A DNA stretch of 64,000 nt, from contig NZ_JAFCKP010000013.1 of NCBI RefSeq assembly GCF_018130245.1, forward strand, positions 1 to 64,000. Reading direction: 5' to 3'. Each line of letters starts with the position of its first letter. Within the stretch, counting starts at the first letter, position 1. Positions 15,619-25,248 of the stretch are shown piece by piece. A program made the translations under genes and the position numbers. Origin of the DNA: Bradyrhizobium sp. SZCCT0231. Its GTDB lineage: Bacteria; Pseudomonadota; Alphaproteobacteria; Rhizobiales; Xanthobacteraceae. The notes beneath the pieces are model-generated. The model made no database searches, was not told the DNA's origin, and saw only the letters and a list, made by a program, of their open reading frames with translations.

Positions 15619-16080
15619 ATGGACAAGATCAGAATGGACAAGGGTGACTGGCTGGTCGTATGTGACGGGCGCAAGGCGCTCATTCTGGAGAACCTCGGCG
15701 ACGGGATGTTTCCGAATCTCCACACCAGAGAAGTGCACGAGCAGCCCAGCCCCTCGACCGCCGCGCAAGGCAGCGATGCCCCAGGCCGAATGAACCCGGC
15801 GGTCGGCGGGTCGCGCAGCTCGGTCGAGCAGACCGATTGGCACGACGAGGCCGAGCGCGCCTTCTTGCGGGGATTGGCCGGCCGGCTCGACGCTGCCGTC
15901 AGCTCCGGCGAGACCAAGGCCCTGACCATGGTCGCCTCACCGCGCGCGCTCGGCATGATCCGCGCCGACTATTCGGACGTGGTGCGCAAGGCACTTCAGG
16001 GCGAGGTCTGCAAGGACCTCGTCAAGCTGCCGGTCTACGAGATCGAGAAGCAGTTGCTGCTGTCGGGCGCCGCCAAATAG
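15619..16080 (+). CDS. Host-attachment (Host_attach) family protein
   Basis: This 153-residue cytosolic-looking protein resembles the Host_attach family, named from an Agrobacterium locus affecting plant attachment. WLVVCDGRKALILEN forms the first strands, and the C-terminal half has FLRGLAGRLDAAV, LTMVASPRALGMIR and KDLVKLPVYEIEK. The ATG at 15619 follows AAGGAG with eight bases of spacing; an in-frame GTG one codon earlier is less likely. The biochemical activity of the family is not established. Confidence 0.75.
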   Translation: MDKIRMDKGDWLVVCDGRKALILENLGDGMFPNLHTREVHEQPSPSTAAQGSDAPGRMNPAVGGSRSSVEQTDWHDEAERAFLRGLAGRLDAAVSSGETKALTMVASPRALGMIRADYSDVVRKALQGEVCKDLVKLPVYEIEKQLLLSGAAK

Positions 16081-16109
16081 GGACGCCCGCGGGAGGGACG
16101 CGCGGCGCC

Positions 16110-16370
16110 TCAGTAGCAGGGGTGCCGCCGGCCGTCCTGGCCGATATAGGCGGCCGCGCTGCGGTAGCAGTGGTTGGTCGACGGACCGTCATAATAGGCG
16201 AAGGTGCCGGGGGTGATGCCGGGGCCGTAATTGTGCAGATAGCTGATCGGGTAGGGCAGCGGGTTGGCGTAGGAGCGGTGGTATCGGTGATGTCCGCGCG
16301 CCTCCGCGAGGCCAGGGGCCAGGACCGCCGTCAGGGCCGCAACCGCGGCTACAAGCGTCAACTTGCTCAT
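16110..16370 (-). CDS. Small secreted protein of unknown function
   Basis: This 86-residue protein begins MSKLTLVAAVAALTAVLAPG, a signal peptide with cleavage near LAEA (residue 23-24). The mature part is His/Tyr-rich (HHRYHRSY, YLHNYGPGI) with two cysteines near the end (NHCYRS, HPCY) that could form a disulfide. The ATG at 16370 follows GGAGAATCGAG. No family is recognised. Confidence 0.65.
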   Translation of the reverse strand: MSKLTLVAAVAALTAVLAPGLAEARGHHRYHRSYANPLPYPISYLHNYGPGITPGTFAYYDGPSTNHCYRSAAAYIGQDGRRHPCY

Positions 16371-16669
16371 CTCGATTCTCCGGAATCCGCTCGAATGGGT
16401 CGGCCATTTATAGCAATTTCGAGTGGTCAGGCATCGCTCCAGAGGCCCGAAATCATGGCCGATCCCGCAGATTTCCGGGTAGGTGTGACCGAATTGCCGG
16501 ACATGCGGTTGAAAGCTGCCCATTTTTGGCCTTTTCGGGATGCTTAACGAATTCCCCACACAAGTATGACCAAACAGTATTCGGTTGAGATCCTGTCGCC
16601 GGCCCCAGGGATCATTTGAGGGTCCTTCGAGGCTGGTCCATTCCTGAAGGCCATCGCCGTCACCTCGCC

Positions 16670-17116
16670 ATGCGCATCACGCTTCTGAGCCTGCTGTTGC
16701 TTTCCGCGGTCTTCGCCACGCCGGCGCGCGCCGAGCTGCACATCACCCGCGACCATGGCGGCTATGTCGAGGAGTACAAGGCCAAGTACAAGCGCGTGCG
16801 CGAGAAGGGCGAGCGCGTTATCATCGACGGCATCTGCAATTCGGCCTGCACGCTCGTGCTCGGCATCGTGCCGATGAACAAGATCTGTGTGACGCCGCGC
16901 GCCAGCCTCGGCTTCCACCAGGCCTATTACGACAAGGCCTTCACCTTCGGTATCAAGGTCACCAGCACTGAAGGCACCTCCGATCTCATGTCCTACTACC
17001 CCGACAAGGTGAAGGACTGGATTCGCCGCAATGGCGGGCTCACGACCGACATGAAGAAGATCAAGAACGGGGTCGAGCTCTGGAAGATCATCGACCCCTG
17101 TCCGGAAGAATGGTGA
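16670..17116 (+). CDS. Periplasmic protein with ClpP/crotonase-like G-x-C-x-S-A-C motif
   Basis: This 148-residue protein has a signal peptide (MRITLLSLLLLSAVFATPARA) and a mature domain where GICNSACTLVLG (around residue 60) is followed by ICVTPRASLGFHQAYY. The same order appears in secreted ClpP-like or COG3904-type proteins, where the Ser-Ala-Cys turn corresponds to the nucleophile position. A catalytic role is therefore possible but unproven; the acidic third residue is not identified. It stands alone on the plus strand. Confidence 0.6.
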   Translation: MRITLLSLLLLSAVFATPARAELHITRDHGGYVEEYKAKYKRVREKGERVIIDGICNSACTLVLGIVPMNKICVTPRASLGFHQAYYDKAFTFGIKVTSTEGTSDLMSYYPDKVKDWIRRNGGLTTDMKKIKNGVELWKIIDPCPEEW

Positions 17117-17213
17117 GCGGCTGAGTTAGGCCGCTGTCGTCCGTCGCAGCGCAGCATCGTCCGGACGAAATTCGCATTGCCGCGTGGCCTCCTGTGGGGC
17201 AATGAGGGCGGCA

Positions 17214-18086
17214 ATGAACCATAATCAAGAAACCCTGACCGCCCGCGCTGCGCCGATCCTGTTCGTGCTGCTCTGGAGCACCGGCTTCATCGGCACCAAA
17301 TACGTCGTCAACAACGCCGATCCCTTGACCTATCTCGCCATCCGCATGGCGATCGTGGTTGGCCTGATGGCGATGATCGCAGGCATCGCGCGGCCGAAAT
17401 GGCCTGATCGCGCCGGCATTGCACACAGCGCGGTCGCAGGCATCCTCGTCCACGGCTTCTATCTCGGCGGCACCGCGATCGCGATCGCGCATTCGATTCC
17501 GGCCGGCCTTTCCGCGCTGATTCCAGGTTTGCAGCCGATCCTGACCTCGACCATCGCCAACCGCTGGCTCGGCGAGAAGGTGACGCCGGTGCAATGGGCC
17601 GGCCTCGTCCTCGGCCTCGGCGGCGTCGTGCTGATCCTGCACAACCGCCCGATGACCGGCGAAGCCGGCCTCGGCTGGCTGGCCTCGGTGGTCTCGCTGA
17701 TCAGCATCACGCTCGGCACCCTCTACCAGCGCCGCTACTGCAATCACATCGACTGGCGCGCCGGCAATCTCGTGCAATACGTATCCGTCACCATCTTCTT
17801 CGCGATCGGGGCCTTCCTGTTCGAGGACCGCGTGGTGCACTGGACGCGGGAATTCGTGCTCGCGCTCGCCTGGCTCGCCGTGGCGCTCTCGATCGGATCG
17901 ATCGGGCTGTTGTACTGGCTGATCCGCCACGCCGCGGCAACCTCGGTCGCGAGCCTGTTCTACCTGGTGCCGGCGGTGACGGCCCTGATGGCCTATCTGC
18001 TGTTCGGCGAAAAGCTGGACGCAATTGCCATTGCCGGCATGGCGCTCTGCGCCGCAGCAGTCTTTGTGGTCAATCGGCGCTCATAA
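17214..18086 (+). CDS. DMT-superfamily (EamA) transporter
   Basis: This 290-residue inner-membrane protein has two EamA repeats. LLWSTGFIGTKYVVNNADPL opens the first, and the second begins around residue 150 with a conserved TSVASLFYLVPAVTALMAYL near its end. About ten hydrophobic helices are visible. The start at 17214 has GAGGGCGGC upstream; an in-frame ATG at 17202 is an alternative. The exported substrate is unknown. It is not closely similar in sequence to the other EamA protein at 6258. Confidence 0.82.
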   Translation: MNHNQETLTARAAPILFVLLWSTGFIGTKYVVNNADPLTYLAIRMAIVVGLMAMIAGIARPKWPDRAGIAHSAVAGILVHGFYLGGTAIAIAHSIPAGLSALIPGLQPILTSTIANRWLGEKVTPVQWAGLVLGLGGVVLILHNRPMTGEAGLGWLASVVSLISITLGTLYQRRYCNHIDWRAGNLVQYVSVTIFFAIGAFLFEDRVVHWTREFVLALAWLAVALSIGSIGLLYWLIRHAAATSVASLFYLVPAVTALMAYLLFGEKLDAIAIAGMALCAAAVFVVNRRS

Positions 18087-18128
18087 CGGTTTCCAGCGCG
18101 CACAGCCCTGACGTGTATTGATCTTTTC

Positions 18129-18272
18129 GTGCTAGGGGTGATCAAGCAGTTCGGCTCACCGGAAAAGCGGAAGCGCTTCAACGCCGGGGACAGGCGCGGT
18201 CATCGCAGTGAATTCCGCGATCCCAAGGGCAAGCATCATCCGGGCCGGCGCGCAGCCAAGCGACGAGGGTAG
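18129..18272 (+). CDS. Small basic ORF, possible gene
   Basis: A 47-codon frame starting at a GTG reads VLGVIKQFGSPEKRKRFNAG and ends GRRAAKRRG. About one third of the residues are Lys or Arg, the third codon positions are mostly G or C, and the frame covers most of the gap after the DMT gene. There is no clear ribosome-binding site. It could be a small nucleic-acid-binding protein; no family is recognised. Confidence 0.35.
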   Translation: MLGVIKQFGSPEKRKRFNAGDRRGHRSEFRDPKGKHHPGRRAAKRRG

Positions 18273-18286
18273 GCGTCACTGGGGCT

Positions 18287-18314
18287 GTCTCCGGGCGCGC
18301 CCGCACCCGGAGAC
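18287..18314. terminator. Hairpin downstream of the histone-like gene
   Basis: GTCTCCGGG and CCCGGAGAC pair perfectly around a 10-base loop, 18 bases after the stop of the minus-strand histone-like gene. No T-run follows on either strand, so termination activity is uncertain. Confidence 0.45.
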
Positions 18315-18331
18315 GTCTCTGACCGTTGCGA

Positions 18332-18622
18332 TCAGCGCTTGGCCTTTTTCGTCTTCTTCGACTTGGTGGATTTCTTGGCGGCCTTCTTCGCAGACTTCTT
18401 CGCGGCTTTCTTAGAGGACTTCTTGGCGGCTTTCTTCGTCGTCTTCTTCGCAGCCTTCTTGGCTTTCTTCTTGGCAGTCTTCTTCGGAGCTACTTTCTTG
18501 GCGACCTTCTTGGCGGCTTTCTTCACCTGCTTGACGGCGGTGACTGCGGCGTCCTTGGTTGCTTCCGCGGCGGTGGTCATCGTCTCCATCGCCTGTTCGG
18601 TGATCGGCTTGTCGTCGTCCAT
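18332..18622 (-). CDS. Histone H1-like lysine/alanine-rich protein
   Basis: This 96-residue protein has a short acidic N-terminus (MDDDKPITEQA) followed by a helix-prone region and then almost pure Lys/Ala/Ser/Thr in AAKK-type units to the end (about residues 35-96). The composition matches the C-terminal tails of eukaryotic H1 and bacterial HC1/HC2-like proteins, which bind DNA without sequence specificity. The ATG at 18622 has GGGGGAC five bases upstream; an in-frame GTG four codons earlier is less likely. The repetitive AAG codons make length variation between strains likely. Confidence 0.78.
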   Translation of the reverse strand: MDDDKPITEQAMETMTTAAEATKDAAVTAVKQVKKAAKKVAKKVAPKKTAKKKAKKAAKKTTKKAAKKSSKKAAKKSAKKAAKKSTKSKKTKKAKR

Positions 18623-18695
18623 ATCGTCCCCCACGGTTTGTATGGAGCGATGACGATAGCGGGTTTCGGAATCGTGTCAAAGCAGCGCTCAACCT

Positions 18696-18870
18696 CTGCG
18701 GATCTTGCGTAGGCGGCGAGCGCGCGCTCGCGTCCCCTGGCATGATCGACGATCGGCTGCGGATAGGTCTCGCCGGTCGTGATGCCCGCGCTGGCAAGCT
18801 CGATCGTCGTTGCCTGCCAGGACCGGTGGATCAGCTTGGCCGGCACGTCCTTCAGCTCCGGCACCCAGCG
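18696..18870 (-). pseudogene. Remnant of a deoxyribodipyrimidine photolyase C-terminus
   Basis: The minus strand encodes [16 protein letters not shown], then [19 protein letters not shown] and RERALAAYARS. This order (RxWVPEL, IHxxW, YPxPIVDHxxxRERALAAY) is the hallmark end of the FAD-binding domain of class I photolyases and cryptochromes. The roughly 400 residues that should precede it are absent: upstream on that strand the sequence becomes unrelated. It lies between the histone-like gene and the chemoreceptor gene, so a deletion or insertion probably removed the rest. The interval 18871-19006 shows nothing else. Confidence 0.7.
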
Positions 18871-19006
18871 CCGAAGGTGGCGGCTGGGCGAGGGCAGCCT
18901 CGTTAACCAACTGGAAAGCATGCCGCGTGCGGCGGTGGGAACCGTCGTTAATGCGACTGTAAGTCAATTGCACGAATATGCAGGAATTACGGGGGTCATT
19001 CCATCC

Positions 19007-20737
19007 ATGTTCAATCTTCTAACGGCGAAGTTCCTGCCGCAGTTCAAGCTCGGCACCAAGGCGGTCCTGTGCGCTGTGTTGCTGATCGCCATGAACACGG
19101 CGCTGGTGGTCGGCGCCGGCTATTGGTCGCTGACGTCAGCCTTCAACGATCGCGCGCTCCGCGACATCGAGGTCAATCTGCGCACGCTGGCGCTGGCCTT
19201 TGCGGAGACCGTTCCCGAAGCCAAGATCACGGTGCGGGATGGCGCGGTGGTACGCGCCGAGATTCCCGGGATGCCCGACCTCAAGGATCACGCCATCGTC
19301 GATCGTGCGGTGTCCTATGTCGGCGGCAATGCGACCCTGTTCGTGTTCGACGCGGCGAGCGGGCAATTCGTGCGGCGCACGACCAACGTGAAGAAGGAAA
19401 ATGGCGACCGCGCCGTCGGCACCCAGCTTGCCGCCGATCATCCGGGGCAGGCCCCGCTGCGCCGTGGCGAGCCCTATAAGGGGCCGGCGACGCTGTTCGG
19501 CAAGACGTTCATGACCGCCTATTTCCCGATTCTGGACGCGACCGGCAAGGTCGCCGGCATCCTCTATGTCGGCATCCCCATGGCCCAGTTCGAGAGCATG
19601 CTGACCCAGGCGATCGAGAGCATGGCCGCCGCCGCCGGGCTCGCCGCGCTTCTGGTGCTGGTCCTGACCCTGCTGGTCGTCCGCCGCGTCACCCGACCGC
19701 TCATCTCGGTCACGCACTCGCTCACCGCGCTTGCCAACGGCCAGAGCGACGTCGCGATCGAATGCGAGGACCGCGCCGACGAGATCGGCGAGATCGCCCG
19801 CACGGTTGCGGTGTTCAAGAGCAATTCGCAGGAGCGGGCGCGCCTGCGCAGCGAACAGGTGGCGGCAACGACGGCCGCGGCCGAGCAGCGTAAGGCGGAG
19901 CTGCGCAGCTTCGTCGAGGAGTTCCGCGGCAGCGTCGGCGGCATTCTCGACAAGGTGCTCGCATCGTCGGGCGAGTTCGAACGTTCCGCGCGACAACTCA
20001 CCGACGCCGCGCGCTCCACGGCCGATCTGTCGGCGCAGTCGGCGGGAGCTTCCGAAAGCGCCTCCGAGCACGTGCGTTCGGCTGCGTCGGCCTCTGACGA
20101 GCTGTCTCAATCCATCTCCGAGATCACCCGCCGCGTGCAGGAATCCAACGAGATCTCCGCCGAGGCGGTGCGGCAGGCCGAGGCGACCGACCAGCGCATC
20201 GCGCAGCTCTCCGAAGCCGGCGCGCGCATCGGCGATGTCGTCAAGCTGATCACCTCGATCGCCGAGCAGACCAATCTGCTGGCGCTGAACGCCACCATCG
20301 AGGCTGCGCGCGCAGGCGATGCCGGGCGCGGCTTCGCGGTGGTGGCCCAGGAGGTCAAGACGCTCGCCGGCCAGACCGCGAAAGCGACCGACGAGATCTC
20401 GAACCAGATCGAGAGCATGCAGCTCGCGACCGAGGAATCGGTCGCCGCCATCAAGGCGATCAGCCAGACCATCGAGCGCATCAGCGGTATCGCGGGCTCG
20501 ATCTCGGCTGCGGTCGAGCAGCAGAAAAGTGCGACCCACAACATCGTGGCCAGCGTTCGCGCGGCGGTATCAGGCACGGCCGATGTCGCCGTCAATGTCC
20601 GTCATGCAGCCAAGGGCGCCAGCGAGACCGGCGAGACCTCGAGCCGGATGTTTGCTTCCGCCCAGGCACTGTCGGGCGAGAGCCTGCATTTGAAGGCCGA
20701 GGTCGACAGCTTCCTCGACCGCGTGCGCGCGGCGTAA
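19007..20737 (+). CDS. Methyl-accepting chemotaxis protein with Cache sensor
   Basis: This 576-residue chemoreceptor has a transmembrane helix near 18-40 and a periplasmic single-Cache-type domain (about 45-190, with [16 protein letters not shown] and GILYVGIP). A second transmembrane helix near 205-225 leads to a HAMP domain and a cytoplasmic signalling coiled coil. The highly conserved hairpin tip reads [18 protein letters not shown], followed by [13 protein letters not shown]. Such proteins control the CheA kinase in response to small ligands. The ATG at 19007 starts the family-like N-terminus; the longer frame upstream overlaps the photolyase remnant and is not used. No che genes are nearby. 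Confidence 0.9.
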   Translation: MFNLLTAKFLPQFKLGTKAVLCAVLLIAMNTALVVGAGYWSLTSAFNDRALRDIEVNLRTLALAFAETVPEAKITVRDGAVVRAEIPGMPDLKDHAIVDRAVSYVGGNATLFVFDAASGQFVRRTTNVKKENGDRAVGTQLAADHPGQAPLRRGEPYKGPATLFGKTFMTAYFPILDATGKVAGILYVGIPMAQFESMLTQAIESMAAAAGLAALLVLVLTLLVVRRVTRPLISVTHSLTALANGQSDVAIECEDRADEIGEIARTVAVFKSNSQERARLRSEQVAATTAAAEQRKAELRSFVEEFRGSVGGILDKVLASSGEFERSARQLTDAARSTADLSAQSAGASESASEHVRSAASASDELSQSISEITRRVQESNEISAEAVRQAEATDQRIAQLSEAGARIGDVVKLITSIAEQTNLLALNATIEAARAGDAGRGFAVVAQEVKTLAGQTAKATDEISNQIESMQLATEESVAAIKAISQTIERISGIAGSISAAVEQQKSATHNIVASVRAAVSGTADVAVNVRHAAKGASETGETSSRMFASAQALSGESLHLKAEVDSFLDRVRAA

Positions 20738-20749
20738 TTCGACCTCGTC

Positions 20750-20785
20750 ATTCCGGGGCGGCCCGCGGTGGACCGCCCTCGGAAT
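20750..20785. terminator. Bidirectional hairpin between convergent genes
   Basis: ATTCCGGGGCGG and CCGCCCTCGGAAT pair with one bulge around an 11-base loop. It sits between the stop codons of the chemoreceptor and peroxiredoxin genes and could end both transcripts, though T-runs are weak. Confidence 0.55.
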
Positions 20786-20793
20786 CTCGTAGG

Positions 20794-21453
<660 letters not shown>

Positions 21454-21845
21454 GGTTCTACCTCATCTCATTGAATTTACTTGAGAATTTATCTTTGGTC
21501 GTCGCGGCCATTATAGGGTCTCCGCGACCCCAAGTGAACGTCAAGTGAACCGCTTCAAGTAAAATGTGAATTCTTTCTTTGAGGAGCCGCTTTTCTAGCA
21601 CCTTTCTGTTACAGCGGCGCCTGCGGCGAAACATCTCCATCGGCGCCGCATGGTCTCGATTGCCGCGATAATGCCTTTTATGACCCTCATCACGCTCGCC
21701 CGACGCTCTCCGGAACCGAAATGGTCCTCATGGCGACTAATCGGCAACCATTGAGAAAAGTCGCGATCCCCGTATCGAATCATTAACCACCCCTTTACGC
21801 CGGCATGAAAATGCTGGCCGATCAGAAGAAATCTGGAAGTGAACT
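21454..21845. other. Divergent promoter region with CAAGTGAAC-type direct repeats
   Basis: This 392-base stretch is AT-richer than its surroundings and separates two divergent genes. CAAGTGAAC occurs at 21531 and again at 21542, and TCAAGTAAAA follows at 21555. No convincing gene is seen; a 60-codon minus-strand frame at 21458-21640 lacks a ribosome-binding site and family features. Confidence 0.5.
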
Positions 21846-22418
21846 ATGTCTGCCGCAGCGCCTAAGCCTACCGAGTCGTCGTCCCTCGAACCGTCCTGCC
21901 GCGATACCGCGGTCCATGCGTTGAGCATCGTGCGCGACGGCGTGATCACGGGCGAAGGCCCCACGACCAAGGGAAGGGTGCATTTCTCCCGTTCGCTGGA
22001 TGCCGATGACACCGCCTGGTGCATGCGCATCCTGACCGCCACCGCCGTCAACGACCAGCCGGTCAGCCGCACCGAGGCCGAGGTTATGTTCGAGATCAAC
22101 GAGGCCGCGACCGAGCGCACCGATGGCGGCCGGTTCGACGACCTGCTTGCCAAGGCCGTTGCCCATTATGCCGCCAGCGCCTCGGGCCTAAAGGTGCCGC
22201 CGCGCAGCGTCGCGCTGTCGGCCGACACCGAGATCGAGAGCTGGGCGCCGTCCTATGCCTCCAAGGTCAACAGCGAGATGCTGGAGTGGATTGCCGGCCA
22301 GATGCGCGGCAAGCGCCAGAACAACCGTCGCCTGATGGCGATGGTGGCTACCTTCCTGGGCGCCACCGCGCTGCCCCTGGCGGGCCAATTGCCGAACGTG
22401 TTCGACATTGGGATGTAA
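21846..22418 (+). CDS. Conserved hypothetical protein
   Basis: This 190-residue, mildly acidic protein has no signal peptide; a weakly hydrophobic stretch near the C-terminus (MAMVATFLGATALPLAGQL) might be a membrane anchor. Recognisable segments include GRVHFSRSLDADDTAWCMRI and RTEAEVMFEINEAA. Codon use matches the chromosome and a strong terminator follows, so the gene is real, but the function is unknown. Confidence 0.65.
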   Translation: MSAAAPKPTESSSLEPSCRDTAVHALSIVRDGVITGEGPTTKGRVHFSRSLDADDTAWCMRILTATAVNDQPVSRTEAEVMFEINEAATERTDGGRFDDLLAKAVAHYAASASGLKVPPRSVALSADTEIESWAPSYASKVNSEMLEWIAGQMRGKRQNNRRLMAMVATFLGATALPLAGQLPNVFDIGM

Positions 22419-22466
22419 GAGACTGGCCATGTGAGTTTGCGCGCCTCAATCGAGGGCGCGATGAAG

Positions 22467-22494
22467 CGGCGGGGTCATTTCCCCGCCGTTTTTT
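22467..22494 (+). terminator. Rho-independent terminator
   Basis: CGGCGGGG and CCCCGCCG form a perfect 8-bp stem around TCATTT and are followed by six T residues. It serves the hypothetical gene ending at 22418 and overlaps the last codons of the convergent phosphatase gene, whose stop lies in the loop. Confidence 0.85.
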
Positions 22495-24328
22495 GTTTGC
22501 CGGCGTCAGGCTCGAGCCCCAGCGTGCGGCCTGGAAAGCCGGCGGCATCGAAATAGCGCTGGCTGCCGACGCGCTGGAAGTTCAGCACGGTGATCAGGCC
22601 ACCCTCGGCGGGCTTCGACTTCACCGTGCCGGCATAGGCCTTCGGCACGATGCCATTGGGCATGGCCTCCGACATCACGCGGCCGATCAGGCCGCCGTTA
22701 TGCGAGCCGCGCAGGCCCATGAGCCGGGCGGCCGTCATGCCGACGTCGGCATTGCTGACCGGAATCTCGTCGACATAGCCGGCTTTGAAGTCCGGCCCGA
22801 TGGCGGCCATGAAGTTCATGGTGTCGCCGCGGCTGAAGCTGCCATGCATGCCCTGGCCCTGGCGCAGCACGGTATCGGCGACCTGGACCGAGCAGTTGGT
22901 CGGCGCCTCGCCGCAATCGCTGGCATAGGAGCGGAAGTTGACGACGATCGATGGCGTCGGCGTCGCCGACTTGCCGCGCAAATTGATGCTCGACAGCGGC
23001 AGCGTCCCGGGGAAGCGGCCGATCGAATCCTCGACGAACAGGCCGGAGACGTAGTCCTGCTCGAGCAGCGCCTTGATGGTCTTCGCGGCGAGCTTCTTGT
23101 CCTTGTTCGGCAGATAGATCAGGTCGGAGCCGCCATTGGTGGCAACGACGAGATCGGGCTTGGTGGGATCCTTGCCGAGCACGCCATTGCCCGCCTTGGG
23201 ATGCTTGTTGCCCTCGATCTTCGCGTTCTTGTCGTTGGGGTCGAACAGGGGCAGATCGAGCGCCTTCGCAAGATCGAGCGCCAGGAAGCCCATCGGCAGG
23301 AAGTCCTTGGGCGTGTCGTCATAGCTGACCTTGGCCGAGGGGCTGGTCTTGCTCTCCTTGGAGATGGTCGAGAAGCCGTGGTCTGCGGAGACGATGATGT
23401 TGGTGGAGGCGGCGAGCCCGAGATCGTCGAGCGCCTTGCGGAGCTGGGCGAGGTTGGTGTCGGCGTTCCTGATCCCGGCCATCGAGGTCGGGCCGTTGAT
23501 GCCGGGCTTGATCTGGTTGAGGCTGTCGCCGGTATTGTGCTGGCTGCCATCAGGGTCGCGCGACCAGAACACCAGCACGAAAGGCTTGTTGCGCGCCTTG
23601 AACATCGGCAGCACCACCTTGGTGGCGACGTCGGCGAAATAGGCCTGCTGCGCGACGTTGGCGACCGTGGTGCCCGGCGTCTTGGCGTCGCCCGCCTTGG
23701 AATTGTCACCGCGCGGCGGCGTGGCGAGGGGAAGGCCGGCCTTGGTCAAAGCGTCCTTCACATCGTCCGACAGCGCAACGCCGTTCTTGCCGCCGGTGGA
23801 ATCGTCGAACACGACCGAGTGCAGGCCCGCCTTCCCGGGTTTGTCGGTGTGGTCGAACTGATAGGTCGGGCCGACCTTGCCGATCGCTGCGGTGCTCAGC
23901 CCCTTGTCGCGGGCCATCTTCAGAATGGTCTCTTCGTTGAGGTAGTCGCCCCTGAAATGCTCGTCGATGTCGCCGAGCACCGCGTCGTTCTCGATGAAGG
24001 GGACAACGGTGTCGCCGGCCGGCGCTGAGGTGTAGTTGGTCCAGATCGTGTTGGAGAATACGCCGGTGTCGCCGAGATAGTGGCCGGTCGACATCGCCGA
24101 ACCGTTGGCCATGGTGAAGGTCGGGAACAGCGAGTGCGGATTCTTGAAGTTGACGCCCTTGTCGCGGACCTCGGCCATCGCCGGCGTCGTTTCCGGTGTG
24201 ACCTTCAACGCGCGCAGACCGTCGGGAATGAACAGGATCAGGTTGCGGGGCGTGTTGTTCTGGGCCAAGGCAAGTCCGGTGGACAGGACCGTCAGCCCGG
24301 CGGACAGCAACAGCAGTGAAGGGCGCAT
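22475..24328 (-). CDS. Secreted alkaline-phosphatase-superfamily hydrolase
   Basis: This 617-residue protein has a signal peptide (MRPSLLLLSAGLTVLSTGLALAQ) and a catalytic domain of the type I phosphodiesterase / nucleotide pyrophosphatase group. NLILFIPDGLRA supplies the first metal-binding Asp, and TMANGSAMSTGHY holds the likely nucleophile Ser/Thr. VFWSRDPDGSQHNTGDS supplies Asp and His ligands, and IIVSADHGFSTISK the final Asp-His pair. It is expected to hydrolyse phosphate mono- or diesters in the periplasm. The gene stands alone and is transcribed away from repeat DNA. Confidence 0.85.
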   Translation of the reverse strand: MRPSLLLLSAGLTVLSTGLALAQNNTPRNLILFIPDGLRALKVTPETTPAMAEVRDKGVNFKNPHSLFPTFTMANGSAMSTGHYLGDTGVFSNTIWTNYTSAPAGDTVVPFIENDAVLGDIDEHFRGDYLNEETILKMARDKGLSTAAIGKVGPTYQFDHTDKPGKAGLHSVVFDDSTGGKNGVALSDDVKDALTKAGLPLATPPRGDNSKAGDAKTPGTTVANVAQQAYFADVATKVVLPMFKARNKPFVLVFWSRDPDGSQHNTGDSLNQIKPGINGPTSMAGIRNADTNLAQLRKALDDLGLAASTNIIVSADHGFSTISKESKTSPSAKVSYDDTPKDFLPMGFLALDLAKALDLPLFDPNDKNAKIEGNKHPKAGNGVLGKDPTKPDLVVATNGGSDLIYLPNKDKKLAAKTIKALLEQDYVSGLFVEDSIGRFPGTLPLSSINLRGKSATPTPSIVVNFRSYASDCGEAPTNCSVQVADTVLRQGQGMHGSFSRGDTMNFMAAIGPDFKAGYVDEIPVSNADVGMTAARLMGLRGSHNGGLIGRVMSEAMPNGIVPKAYAGTVKSKPAEGGLITVLNFQRVGSQRYFDAAGFPGRTLGLEPDAGKQKTAGK

Positions 24329-24456
24329 GGAAGTCTCTCCTGCGGTGAGGCAAATGGCCGCGATCGCGGCCCCGGCAATCGTTTAGTTTTGCTGCATGAC
24401 AGTCTTGTTACAAGCCCCCGTTGTCGATGCAAGAGGGCTGGGAGGGGAGCGTTACT

Positions 24457-24617
24457 CTCGTGTCCCGGACGCGCTGCAACGCCCTTAGCGTTGCTGCGCA
24501 GAGCCGGGACCCAGGAAGCCGCCCAACTCGCTGCAACATGGGCCCCGGCTCTGCAGCGCATCGCACCGGACGATGCTCCGCATCGCCGGGGGCGCTGCGC
24601 AGCGTCCGGGGCACGAG
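24457..24617. repeat. GC-rich inverted repeat element
   Basis: The outer arms CTCGTGTCCCGGACGC and GCGTCCGGGGCACGAG face each other, with inner CAGAGCCGGG and CCCCGGCTCTG pairs, so the element can form an extended cruciform or hairpin. No protein is encoded. Confidence 0.65.
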
Positions 24618-24649
24618 ACCCTCGTTCAACGATAGACATAGTTCGTCAT

Positions 24650-25150
24650 CCTCGCGGCTCATCTCGCCCGAGCTTTGCTTCCGTCATCTCACCCCCAAAT
24701 GAAAGAGGGCGCAGGGAACGCCGGGAGCCGGCTGGCACCCGCGGTCCACTGTGCGAAAGGCAGTAGCGAAATCTGCACAGCGGCATACAGGTGGAGCCAG
24801 GACATCCCGGCCTTCCCTGCGCAGTGGTTTTACGGCTTATGTCGCGCTCTCCCCGGGGAGCGATGCACTATTGCCCCCGTCGCCGTGCAGATGGCTGATG
24901 CGCCTGCCCGGTCGGGCCGCCACACCACCGCAAGACTTGGCGCACAGACCCCGGGCGCCAGGACCACACGATTTCGCCGTACGCCGATCACACCGGTCGT
25001 ATGCGCGACGGCCCTTGCTCACAGTTGCCTGCCCTGCAAAACCGTTCGCGCCGATGTCACCTGCGTCCACCGCCGCCCGGCCCGCGTTCGTGACGATCGC
25101 GATACGCCCCTTTTCCTTGGGCCGGGTCGCGGCGACATATACGTGATTTC
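24650..25150 (+). repeat. Dispersed repeat, longer copy
   Basis: The first 90 bases match the reverse complement of 165-260. The sequence then continues with blocks such as AGGGCGCAGGGAACGCCGG and CAGGTGGAGCCAGGACATCC. From memory, related stretches recur in Bradyrhizobium genomes and are often mis-annotated as short hypothetical proteins. The right boundary is a guess. Confidence 0.5.
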
Positions 25151-25248
25151 CGAATTTCGGTAAAGTGGAATATTTTCGACCGCGCGCGTTGACCCACAAC
25201 TCGCGTGTTTTGCCCGTCGGGCAACGCAAGGGATTGTGGCCCGAACAT

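Larger units (their letters stand above)
24329..25248. other. 920-base intergenic region made mostly of repeats
   Basis: No credible gene is present. The many overlapping open frames on both strands are Arg/Pro/Ala-rich, lack ribosome-binding sites and correspond to repeat sequence. A GC-rich inverted repeat occupies 24457-24617, and a dispersed repeat begins at about 24650. The last 100 bases before the LuxR gene are AT-richer. Confidence 0.6.

Noticed and set aside
18779-19006. N-terminal extension of the chemoreceptor to 18779
   Set aside because: The extra residues overlap the photolyase remnant in antisense and lack similarity to chemoreceptor N-termini; the ATG at 19007 starts directly before the first membrane helix.
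22019-24028. 669-codon plus-strand open frame
   Set aside because: It lies opposite the signal-peptide-bearing phosphatase gene, has shadow composition (Arg/Ala/Gly/Asp/His) and no family features; long antisense frames are expected at this GC content.
24389-25163. Several 60-160 codon frames in the repeat region
   Set aside because: They overlap on both strands and are made of dispersed and inverted repeats, with no ribosome-binding sites.
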